DNA of 64,000 bases. Origin: Seriola aureovittata. Lineage: Eukaryota > Chordata > Actinopteri > Carangiformes > Carangidae. Shown here piece by piece: positions 26,685 to 40,953 of the stretch. Within the stretch, counting starts at the first letter, position 1. Each line of letters starts with the position of its first letter. The stretch spans positions 16,024,318-16,088,317 of the forward strand of contig NC_079372.1 of assembly GCF_021018895.1 (NCBI RefSeq), in the 5' to 3' direction. The notes below the pieces were generated by a model that ran no database searches, was not told where the DNA came from, and saw only the letters and a program-made list of their open reading frames with translations. A program made the position numbers and the translations under genes.

Positions 26685-27984
26685 AAGGCATGAAGACGTC
26701 ATGGTATAATGAGGCATAAAAAACTAAAAAAACAACATAATATAGAAAGGCATGAAAAATCATAAAAACGTCATAGTATAGTAAGGCATAAAAAGTCAAA
26801 AAAACGTCATAGTATTGTAAGGCATAAAAATGCCAAAAAACGTCATAGTATAGTAAGGCATGAAAAGTCATAGTATAGTGAGGCATAAAAATGTCAAAAA
26901 ACATCGAAATATAGTATGGCATAAAAATATCATAAAACGTCATAGTATAGTAAGGCATGAAAAGTCATAGTATAGTAAGGCATAAAAATGTCAAAAATGT
27001 CGAAATGTAGTACGGCATGAAAATGTCAAAAAACGTCATAGTATAGTAAGGCATAATAAGTCAGTATAATAAGGAATAAAAAGTCATAAAAACGACATAG
27101 TACAGTAAGGCATAAAAAGTCATACTATAGTATGGCATAAAAAGTCATAAAAACGTAATAGTATTGTAAGGCATAAAAATGTCAAAAAACGTCATAGTAC
27201 TGTAAGGCATAAAAATGTCAAAAAACGTCATAGTATAGTAAGGCATGAAAAGTCATAGTATAGTAAGCCATAAAACGTCATAGTATAGTAAGGCATAAAA
27301 AGTTATAAAAACATCATAGTATTGTAAGGCATAAAAAGTAATAAAAACGACATAGTACAGTAAGGCATAAAAATGTCAAAAAACGTCATAGTATAGTAAG
27401 GCATAAAAAGTCATAAAAACGTCATAGTATTGTAAGGCATAAAAATGTCAAAAAACGTCATAGTATAGTAAGGCATGAAAAGTCATAGTATAGTAAGGCA
27501 TAAAAATGTCAAAAATGTCGAAATGTAGTATGGCATGAAAATGTCAAAAAACGTCATAGTATAGTAAGGCATAATAAGTCAGTATAATACGGAATAAAAA
27601 GTCATAAAAACGACATAGTACAGTAAGTCATAAAAAGTCATACTATAGTATGGCATAAAAAGTCATAAAAACGTAATAGTATTGTAAGGCATAAAAATGT
27701 CAAAAAACGTCGAAATATAGTATGGCATAAAAATTCATAAAAACGTCATAGTATAGTAAGGCATAAAAAGTCATAAAAACGTCATAGTATAGTAAGGCAT
27801 GAAAAGTCATAGTATTGTAAGGCATAAAAATGTCAAAAAACGTCATAGTATACTATGTCAGAAAAATTTATAAAAACGTCATAGTATAGTAAGGCATAAA
27901 AAGTCATAAAAATGAATAGTATAGAAAGGCAAAAAAAGCAAGAAAACCTCATAGTATAGTAAGGCATGAAAATGACATTGTAAA

Positions 27985-28521
27985 GGGTTCCAGATTGGGC
28001 TTGAACCGACAACCTTTCCATCATTAGGTAACAGCATTATCCACTACACCACAAAGTGAGCTGAGACAAAAAGATGTCATAGTATATTGAGGCATAAAGA
28101 CAAAAGAAAAAAAAACACATGATATAGAAAGGCATAAAAAATCATGAAAATGACATAGTATAGTAAGGCAAAAAAACGTCGTTATATAGTAAGGCATTAA
28201 AATGGCATAGTACAGTAAAGCATAAAAATTCATAAAAACGTTTTATTATAATAACGCATTAAAAATTCATAGAATAATAATACATTTAAAGTCCAAAAAA
28301 GGACAAAGTATAATAAGGCATAAAAAATCATAAAAACAACATAGTACAGAAAGGTAAAAAAAGTCAAAATCAATATTGTATTGTAAGGCATAAAAACTAT
28401 ATAATAGAGTAAGGCATAAAAAAGACCATAGCACAAGGTCCAAGATTGGGCTTGAACCAACAACCTTTCCAACATTAAGTGACACAGTGACAGCACTATC
28501 CACTACAACACAGAGTAAGCG
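27985..28521 (-). repeat. tRNA-like pair A9 (27985-28064) and B8 (28435-28521)
   Basis: The linker is about 370 bp and retains the acgttttattataataacg block. Substitutions in both segments (acaaagtgagctgag in A9, cactacaacacag in B8) make this the most diverged of the pairs. Confidence 0.75.
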
Positions 28522-30002
28522 AAGGCATGAAGACGTCATGGTATAATGGGGCATAAAAAACTAAAAAAACAACATAATATAGAAAGGCATGAAAAATCAT
28601 AAAAACGACATAGTATAGTAAGGCATAAAAAGTCATAGTTAAGTAAGGCATAAAACGTCATAGTATAGTAAGGCATAAAAAGTTATAAAAACGTCACAGT
28701 ATTGTAAGGCATAAAAATGCCAAAAAACGTCATAGTATAGTAAGGCATGAAAAGTCATAGTATAGTGAGGCATAAAAATGTCAAAAAACATCGAAATATA
28801 GTATGGCATAAAAATGTCAAAAAACGTCATAGTATAGTAAGGCATAAAAAGTCATAATATAGTAAGGCATGAAAAGTCATAAAAACGTCATAGTATTGTA
28901 ACGCATAAAAATGTCAAAAAACGTTGAAATATAGTATGGCATAAAAATGTCAAAAAACGTCATAGTATAGTAAGGCATGAAAAGTCATAGTATAGTATGG
29001 CATGAAAATGTCAAAAAACGTCATAGTATAGTAAGGCATAATAAGTCAGTATAATAAAGAATAAAAAGTCATAAAAACGACATAGTACAGTAAGTTATAA
29101 AAACGTCACAGTATTGTAAGGCATAAAAAGTAATAAAAACGAAATAATACAGCAAGGCATAAAAAAGTCATAGTATAGTGAGGCATAAAAATGTCAAAAA
29201 ACATCGAAATATAGTATGGCATAAAAATGTCAAAAAACGTCATAGTATAGTAAGGCATAAAAAGTCATAATATAGTAAGGCATGAAAAGTCATAAAAACG
29301 TCATAGTATTGTAACGCATAAAAATGTCAAAAAACGTTGAAATATAGTATGGCATAAAAATGTCAAAAAACGTCATAGTATAGTAAGGCATGAAAAGTCA
29401 TAGTATAGTATGGCATGAAAATGTCAAAAAACGTCATAGTATAGTAAGGCATAATAAGTCAGTATAATAAAGAATAAAAAGTCATAAAAACGACATAGTA
29501 CAGTAAGTCATAAAAACGTCATAGTATTGTAAGGCATAAAAATGCCAAAAAATGTCATAGTATAGTAAGGCATGAAAAGTCATAGTATAGTAAGGCATAA
29601 AAATGTCAAAAAACGTCGAAATAAATTATGGCATAAAAATTCATAAAAACGTCATAGTATAGTAAGGCATAAAAAGTCATTGTAAAGTAAGGCATAAAAA
29701 GTCATAGTATAGTAAGGCATAAAAAGTTATAAAAACGTCATAGTATTGTAAGGCATAAAAAGTCATAAAAATGTTGAAATATAGTATTGCGTAAAAAGTC
29801 ATAAAAACATCATAGTATAGCAAGGCATAAAAAGTCATAAATATTTCATAGTACAGTAAGGCTTAAAAGTCATGAAAAAGCAATAGAATAGTAAGGCAAA
29901 CAAAGTCAAACAACTACATTGTACAGTAAGGTATAAAAACAACATAGTATAGTAAGGCATAAAAATGACATAGTATAGTAAGGCATAAAAAGAACATGGT
30001 AC

Positions 30003-30082
30003 AAGATCCCAGATTGGGCTTGAACCTTCAACCTTTTCATCATTAAGTGACAGCACTATCCACTACACCATAGACTAAGCTA
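30003..30082 (-). repeat. tRNA-like segment C1, right edge of array
   Basis: On the minus strand it combines the class B start (gtggatagtgctgtcac) with the class A length, so it lacks the extra bases typical of class B. It may resemble the ancestor of both classes (inference). Confidence 0.75.
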
Positions 30083-30457
30083 AGGAACAAATATGTTATA
30101 GTATAATAAGGCATAAAAAGTTTTAAAAAACCACATAGTATTATAAGGCATAAAAGATCATAAAAACAACATAGTATAGTAAGGGTTAAAAATAACATAT
30201 TATAGTGAGGCATAAAATCACCATAGTATAGTAAGGCATAAAAAGTTATAAAAATATCATAGTGTAGTAAGGCATAAAAACAATATAGTATAGTAAAGCA
30301 TAAAAGGCCATAAAAACGTCCTATTATAGTAAGGCATAAAAAAGTTAGCGTATAATAAGGCATAAAAATGGCATAGTATAGTAAGGCACAAAAAGTCATA
30401 AAAACTTCATATTATAGTAAGGCATAAAGAAGTCATAGCATAGTAAGGCATAAAAAG

Positions 30458-31923
30458 TAAAAAAAAAACGACATAGTATAATAGGGAATAAAAAATCATA
30501 AAAACAACATAGTATAGTAAGGCAAAAAAAAGTCAAAAAACAACAGAGGATAGTAAGGTATAAAAACAACATAGTATAGAGAGGCATAAAAATGGCATCG
30601 TATAGTAAGGCATAACAAGTCAAAAAAAAGACATCGTATAATAAGTTATAAAAATTCATAAAAAGTACATAGTATAGTAAGGCACAAAAAGAAAATAGTA
30701 TAGTAAGGCCCAAAAGTCATAAAAACGACATACTACAAGGTCCAAGGCGTAAAAAGTCATAGTATAGTAAGGCATAAAAAGCTATAAAATGACATAGTAT
30801 AGTAATGGTTAAAAAGTCATAAAAATTACATAGTATAGTAAGGTATAAAAACGATATACTATCACAAGGCATAAAAATCCCCCCAAAAAACATAGTATTA
30901 TAAGTCATAAAAAATCATAAAAACGACATAGTATAGTAAGGCATAAAATCACCGTACTATATTAAGGCATAAAAAGTTACAAAAACGTCATAGTATAGTA
31001 AGGCATAAAAAGTCAAAAAAAGACATAGTATAGTAAGGTATAAAAATCTCAAAAAACTACATAGTATAGTCAGGCATAAAAGTCATTAAAACTTCATAGT
31101 ATAGTAAGACATACAAACTCAAAAAAAAGACATAATATGAAAAGGAATAAACAATCATAAAAACGTCATAGTATATTAAGGCATAAAAAGTAAAAAAAAA
31201 ACGACATAGTATAATAGGGAATAAAAAATCATAAAAACAACATAGTATAGTAAGGCAAAAAAAAGTCAAAAAACAACAGAGGATAGTAAGGTATAAAAAC
31301 AACATAGTATAGAGAGGCATAAAAATGGCATCGTATAGTAAGGCATAACAAGTCAAAAAAAAGACATCGTATAATAAGTTATAAAAATTCATAAAAAGTA
31401 CATAGTATAGTAAGGCACAAAAAGAAAATAGTATAGTAAGGCCCAAAAGTCATAAAAACGACATACTACAAGGTCCAAGGCGTAAAAAGTCATAGTATAG
31501 TAAGGCATAAAAAGCTATAAAATGACATAGTATAGTAATGGTTAAAAAGTCATAAAAATTACATAGTATAGTAAGGTATAAAAACGATATACTATCACAA
31601 GGCATAAAAATCCCCCCAAAAAACATAGTATTATAAGTCATAAAAAATCATAAAAACGACATAGTATAGTAAGGCATAAAATCACCGTACTATATTAAGG
31701 CATAAAAAGTTACAAAAACGTCATAGTATAGTAAGGCATAAAAAGTCAAAAAAAGACATAGTATAGTAAGGTATAAAAATCTCAAAAAACTACATAGTAT
31801 AGTCAGGCATAAAAGTCATTAAAACTTCATAGTATAGTAAGACATACAAACTCAAAAAAAAGACATAATATGAAAAGGAATAAACAATCATAAAAACGTC
31901 ATAGTATATTAAGGCATAAAAAG
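30458..31923. repeat. Tandem duplication of a 733-bp block within the array
   Basis: 30458-31190 recurs as about 31191-31923 with almost no differences; both contain the unusual ataaaaatccccccaaaaaa stretch and cgacatactacaaggtccaa. The latter is a scrap of a tRNA-like segment. Confidence 0.85.
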
Positions 31924-32194
31924 TAAAAAAAAACGACATAATGTAGAAAGGTATAAAAAATCTTAAAAACGACATAGTATAGTAAGGCATAAAAAGTTAT
32001 AAAAACATCATAGTATAGTAAAGCATAAAAAGTTATAAAACGACAAAGTATAGTAAAACATAAATAGTCATAAAAACAACATAGTATAGTAAGGAATGAA
32101 ATTGTCAAAAAACGTCATATTACTTTAAGGCATAAAATCTGTTAAATAGACATAGTATAGTAAGGCTTAAAAATGTCAAAAAATTACAAGCCAC

Positions 32195-32254
32195 AAGGTC
32201 CCAGATTGGGCTTGAACCGCAGCATTGTCCATTACACCACAGAGTAAGCTAAGG
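32195..32254 (-). repeat. Truncated tRNA-like segment C2
   Basis: About 60 bp. The B-box-like part (ggttcaagcccaatctggg on the minus strand) and the A-box side are joined, with the anticodon-arm region deleted. Confidence 0.7.
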
Positions 32255-32499
32255 TATAAAAACGACATTGTATAGTAAGACATAAAAACGACATAGTATA
32301 GTAAGGCATAAAAAGTCATAAAAACAACATAGCATATTAAGGCATAAAAACGACAGTATAGTAAGGCATAAAAAGTAATAAAAATGCCATTGTATAGTAA
32401 GGCATAAAAATGTCATAGTATAGAAAGGCATAAAAAGTAACAGTGTAGTTAGACATAAAAACGTCGTAGTATAGTAAAGCATAAAAAAAGTCATAGTAT

Positions 32500-35950
<3,451 letters not shown>

Positions 35951-35984
35951 AATAATTGAATTCAGATTGCTTTAACTCCCTTAA

Positions 35985-36110
35985 CAGAGCTATTTGTAAG
36001 TTTTGCCATTGCAACATAGGCAACGTTAGCAGTAATAGCTGTTTACCTACCAGCCTGGAAGAAACGTTGAGAGTTCAGCATCAAACTTCATTCCTTTACT
36101 CACCAAGAGC
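35985..36110 (+). repeat. Interspersed repeat, copy 1 of 2
   Basis: The block from agctatttgtaagttttgcc through gcaacataggcaacgttagc to gttcagcatcaaacttcatt matches the reverse complement of 48490-48605. The family is unnamed. Confidence 0.65.
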
Positions 36111-36380
36111 TACTATCACTTCTTATCCTCTACTGAAGTTAGCATGCTAACCAGCTAGCAACAGTCAGACTGTCTTGTCACTTACCGATACTGAGTCACT
36201 GTAGTGTCCTGTCTGCTCTGAAGAAGTAGCGCTACTCAGAGGGTGAATTATAACCTCTTGCATTATAAACACAACAATGGGTGAAGTTCTTGCCAAGACT
36301 CGTAATTAAACAGCTGTTGATAGTAATCTTATATATCTATACACTATATATGTGTTTTGATGTTGATGAGAAGGACAGCT

Positions 36381-36460
36381 AAAATGTCCCCAGACTCAGC
36401 ATGGTAAAATTTACCATGCTGAGTTTGGGGACATTTTAGTCCCCAAACTCAGCATGTAAA
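36381..36460. repeat. Near-perfect 57-bp palindrome plus a third arm
   Basis: The left arm 36381-36408 and right arm 36410-36437 are 28-bp inverted repeats with one mismatch, around a single central a. The arm motif is tgctgagtttggggacatt. Immediately after, 36438-36460 repeats the left-arm sense again (agtccccaaactcagcatg). Confidence 0.9.
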
Positions 36461-39400
36461 TTCAATCATTTACCAGCTAAATGACTGAATTGACGAATCA
36501 CCTCAATCCCTACTGGACACAAACCAGTCCTGCATTGTGATTGCGATTGCCCCCTGACAATAAATATGAAACAAAAATCGAGTGTTGATATGTGAGACAA
36601 TAACAGAAATGGGTCTCTATGGTGAAATGTCCAAATCACAGAAAATAACACAGGAGCCTCAGGACATGTTGACTGGATTTTTCTGATTTCATGCCAAAAA
36701 GGACCCAGGGCAGATGGCTTTGAATTGGGATTGGGAGGTATCAGTGAGTGCTGTAGGGCCTGGTAGCAGTCACAACCACTGAAATATTTTTGCTTTTGTT
36801 TCTGAGTAGCAGCAGTCTTCTTTGGTAAATTTGTCCAGATTGAATCTGCCAAAAGAGGAAACTGACTGATGTGCATGAAGCACAGAATCACCACATTTGA
36901 AAACTCTGCCCTTGTATCCCAGAGTTTGCCCAACGCCATGTTTAATTATAATGAAAAATGTCTGCTGCTTGAGGGATTTTTACAAAAGACAAATACTACC
37001 TGAGCAAAGATTCAAACACAGCTCATTGTTCATGTGTCATCCTCCATTACATAAACAAAGCCCCACAGAATTGCAGAATAGAGTATATATAAAGAAAAGG
37101 TCATGTTCAATCCTATCCCTGTTGTCCTTTTCAATCCTACCCTCAGTCATCTTTAATGGTGTCCCTATATGCAGACAGACACACACATCATTGACTTTCT
37201 GCACACTTCAGTGACCCTTGTCCGTTGCGAGAGGAGAACAGATCAATACAGCTGATTCTAGTAACTGACATGACGCTCAGGAGTATCTATACTATGTGTT
37301 AGGGCATATTGATATGTTATGACTTATAACCTTTTGCTTTACCTTTGTTGTCTGCTGTTTGCATGCGTCGTTGTCTTATCTCATCCCCTTTCTCTGTCAT
37401 ATACCCTCTATTTAGTATCCATTCATAACTGCTTTGACTGTGCAAAGAAAGAAATACAATACTGTATGTTCTCATGAGAGACATTTTGGTGGTTAAATTA
37501 TCCATAAAGAGATGATAACATCACCACCAAGAGCACGCATATAGTCTATGTTCCCTGGGAAATCCTTGGACATCATTTGCTCTGGTGCTACACCAGTACA
37601 CTTCCCAGACAGCAAAGGAAATCCAGCCCATACTTTGGCCATGCTTGTTTTCTTCTAGTCCTGTATAAGCCTGGTTCCCCGGCCCGAATCTGGCCCATAT
37701 ATAGCATGTATATGTACCACATCTGGACCAATTCTGGTGCACATACAAAATATCTTCTGGCTATCAGTCAATACCAGAGGATAACAGCTGGATTCTATAT
37801 GGGCCAGACTCGGGCCTAGGACCAAGGCATACGTTAGGACAGAAGTTTCTTTTTGCAAGCTGTGTTAGAGTTGCACAGATCTTCAGTATCAATTTACACT
37901 GTATTTGCTCAAACTTGGAAAAGGAATATATTTTAGAGTTTCTTTTTGTCTGTGATAGAGCACCGTATTTGTGCTCTCCAGGGGTGTAGATGTTTGGTTC
38001 TGACTGATGACATCTGAACTAGGCTTGGGCTTCGCCCAAATATCATGATGTATGATATTATCTCAGGGAGGGGAGTTATAATAATATAGTTGTATATTCA
38101 AAGTGTTATTTGTAACAGTGCACAGTAAGCAAAGCAGTGAAATGCAGGTGAAAAATCATTACATCATTAAGCACTACCTCTGTTAGTCTGTGAGTCCATA
38201 TGTTGCTGAGGTTACTGTTCTACTCTGTTGCAGTGAGTTTTGGCAGTCTGGTCATTTTCCACCTCTAATACTAAACCCTTCATACAGTGACAGGTGACAC
38301 TAGACTCCCTTCTCTCTGTAATGGAGGACGACCGCAGCACTTGTGCAGGAGCTGCAATAATCAAGTCCCAAAAAATCTGCCCAAAGAGAAAGAGTGACCA
38401 AAAGAGCATGCATGTGGAGTTTTGCTCGCTTGCTCTTTCTCAGATACCATGAGACAGTAGGGTGACAAATACATTTTATATTTATGTTAAAACTAAAAAG
38501 AAATTCCATCATCCTCTCAGAGGCTTCAGGTTGTGATACTGTTTCCACAAATACGTCCAAAAACATTTCTGTTAAAAAATGGAAAAATATCCACACCAGT
38601 TGCCAAACATGAAGATTCATTCTGCCTTTAAGCATGTACATGCTTGAAGTGTTTTCCCAACTTAGTACCCCCATGGCACTGAAATGCTTGCTCTCTTTGG
38701 AATTGGAATGTGTAGTCTTTTTTCTGCTCCTCATCTTCCACTTGTTTCCTTCCTTACTCTCTCGGTTCCCCTCCAATCTCATGTCCCATTAAATGTAATC
38801 TGTACATCCTTAATGTCCCTCTCTCCTCCTGCTGTGTAGCTTAATCTCCTTCTTCCTCCGTCTCTGCAGCAGCAGCAAGAGAGATAGATCAGTCAGTTAA
38901 ATTCATAGGTTCATACCTCACTTATGTATTTTAGAGCGTACAATAATATTTTTTAAATTGGATAGGCTATAATAAAGAAATAAAAGGATTTCATGTTTTT
39001 ATAGTTAGATTGCAAATAGAATGAATATGCTCCTTTTACAGAGGGTTTCACTTGCAGTGGTGCGGTTTATGGTTGCCCATGCAAAGAAAAATCTGTATCC
39101 TTTTCAGACAGCTGAAGATTAGATCTGCACTTAAAGGACTTCAAAAGCTTATCTCACTCTTCATGTGTCTATAAATTCCAGCATTGAAAATGTTTCTTCC
39201 TATCTCTTCTTCCCGTCCTCTTACTGTAGCTTTGACAGCATTAATAAAGGCTGAGGCTGGCAGAGGGCCTACGGCTTTAACTTGGAGACACTTCTTCAGT
39301 AGTTGATCTGTTGATGGCGTTGGAAGCATCTCTGGTAGGGGACCAATGAGGCCTCAAATGAGCAGTGACATCTAAAGAGAAGATTATTGAGTTAGTGTAA

Positions 39401-40697
39401 TACATGCTCACCAGCCATTAGTAAGCACCAGGCATCACTCAGTCTGGTTGGCTGAATAAATCTTCTTACCCTGTCAATTCTCAGCACAAAAACTCTAAAG
39501 TATCTGCCCAGTGGAATAAATTAAGATACAATTTCCACTCCCATTATACGGTACATTCTTTATAGTTAAACGAGGAGAGAGCTGCCCTTAGCCTTTCTGT
39601 GACCCTTGGTGAGATTTTTACTTTAAGACGTCCACATCTACATCTTAACCAACTTTGTGTGCCCCGATTGCGTCAGCTCAAGTTGGAAGTGTTTTAATCA
39701 CTTTTTGGGTCAGGCTGTGTGCATGCATAGTATAACTTTACTGCCAAAGACTTGAAAGTACCGCTACAATCACATGATATAAAATTGAAATGAAGGTCAC
39801 TGAATAATTCTTCAAAACCGGATTCAATATAATCTGGATTGACACAGGGTCAGTAATTTATTAAATTGAAACAAAAACGACTCTACTGTTTTCAATATCT
39901 GTATCTGTCTATAGTTTTGGTCACAACAGAAAGTGGCACAGAGAAATTCATCAATGCATCTTTGCAAATAGCACTAGAAGCTCAGAAGCATAGTGACATC
40001 TTGCAAAGCTAGTTGGCATACTAATGTAGCTGAGAAGCTTACTGCTAACATGCTAGCCAGCTGGCAACATAATAGTGAGTTCCGACAACTTTAACTAGCT
40101 AAATTGGTAATGTGACAAGTTCACACAGTTTATTCATGAGACCTACTTATATATTCTATTATTATCACATAATTGTCTACGACACCTTCTTGTGGGAACA
40201 CCATGCTAGTGTTTCAATATCCTTTTAAAAAAGACAGACTCATCTAAATCAAAATTCTTTTAGATTTTAGATTCTTTCCTTGGATCAATAAATATTGTGA
40301 CCATGTTTTGATGTCAAATGAAATAAAAAGACTAAATAATAAAGGCTTGGTCAGACCACAGCATCATAGGTCACAAAGGTACCGTACGGAGGGTTTCTGC
40401 TTTGCATTCCCAGCTGTGCCCTGAACTAGGACACAGTTCATGAAATATAATTTGTCCACAAGTCTGCATGAACTGTGTGAGCTAAAAACTTGGCATTGTG
40501 TAATGGAGAGAATATATACTACATATAAGAAAATAAAAATGTTTTTTGTCTATGTAGTGTCTAGTCAAAAATGCCACACTTCAGTAAAATGTCTGTATAA
40601 TTTGATAATATTGCATTGATGTTTAATATGCCACATCTTATTATTTAGTACGTTTGCTACACAAAATAATATTTCTCTGTCTTCTGTTTTCTCACAG
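36461..40697 (+). other. ntsr1 intron 3, remainder
   Basis: No exon is recognised. The stretch at about 37600-37820, with repeated ctggcccatat and gggccagactcgggcc phrases, looks like a degenerate fish repeat, but I cannot name it. The intron ends in a pyrimidine-rich acceptor (ctgttttctcacag). Confidence 0.6.
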
Positions 40698-40953
40698 TGA
40701 CTTGTATGACTTCTACCACTATTTCTACATGCTGACCAACATCCTGTTCTACGTCAGCTCGGCCATAAATCCGATCCTCTACAACCTGGTGTCAGCCACC
40801 TACCGCCAGATCTTCTTCTCCACACTGCGCTACTTCTGCATGCCGTGCCGACGTACGCCCAGGAGGCACCCCCACCCCCTGACCCGCCACTCTATTAGCA
40901 TCTCCAGCAACCACACCCTCTCCACCAACATCATCAAAGAGACGGCGTACTGA
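40698..40953 (+). CDS. ntsr1: ntsr1 terminal coding exon (ECL3, TM7, C-tail)
   Basis: This exon encodes the end of neurotensin receptor 1. The reading starts [14 protein letters not shown] (ECL3 into TM7), continues through [14 protein letters not shown] with the conserved NPxxY-type motif (NPILY), then a helix-8 and tail segment with cysteines in YFCMPCRR, where palmitoylation is expected in this family. It ends [16 protein letters not shown] before TGA at 40951-40953. The serine/threonine-rich tail matches the arrestin-phosphorylation region of NTSR1 and supports NTSR1 over NTSR2. The acceptor AG is at 40696-40697, and the first t completes the Asp codon split with exon 3. The open frame extending upstream to 40654 is intron read-through. 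Confidence 0.96.

Larger units (their letters stand above)
11881..32499. repeat. 20.6-kb tandem minisatellite array in ntsr1 intron 2
   Basis: The tract is made of head-to-tail variants of one AT-rich unit. The commonest 36-bp form joins gtcataaaa, a core acgtcatagtatagtaagg, and cataaaaa. Frequent variants replace the first part with tgtcaaaaa, drop it to give a unit of about 26 bp, or carry gtcgaaatgtagtatggcat. Units adjoin directly with no unique spacers. The left edge (11881-12600) and right edge (29800-32499) are the most degenerate, and blocks between about 18 and 28 kb are nearly identical to each other. The tRNA-like modules listed separately lie inside it. Most long minus-strand open frames in the window come from this array, because a 36-bp unit is 12 codons and two of its frames lack stops. 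Confidence 0.95.

Noticed and set aside
13381..32254. Functional tRNA genes in the array
   Set aside because: The boxes are present, but the acceptor stem does not pair, the base before the anticodon is not T in the fold I tried, and class B has an odd-length insertion. I keep them as tRNA-like repeats.
11881..32499. CRISPR array
   Set aside because: Units adjoin directly, vary in sequence and have no unique spacers, and the window is clearly vertebrate.
37521..37858. Overlapping open frames in intron 3
   Set aside because: They sit in a low-complexity ggcccatat-type repeat and are open on both strands without any domain.
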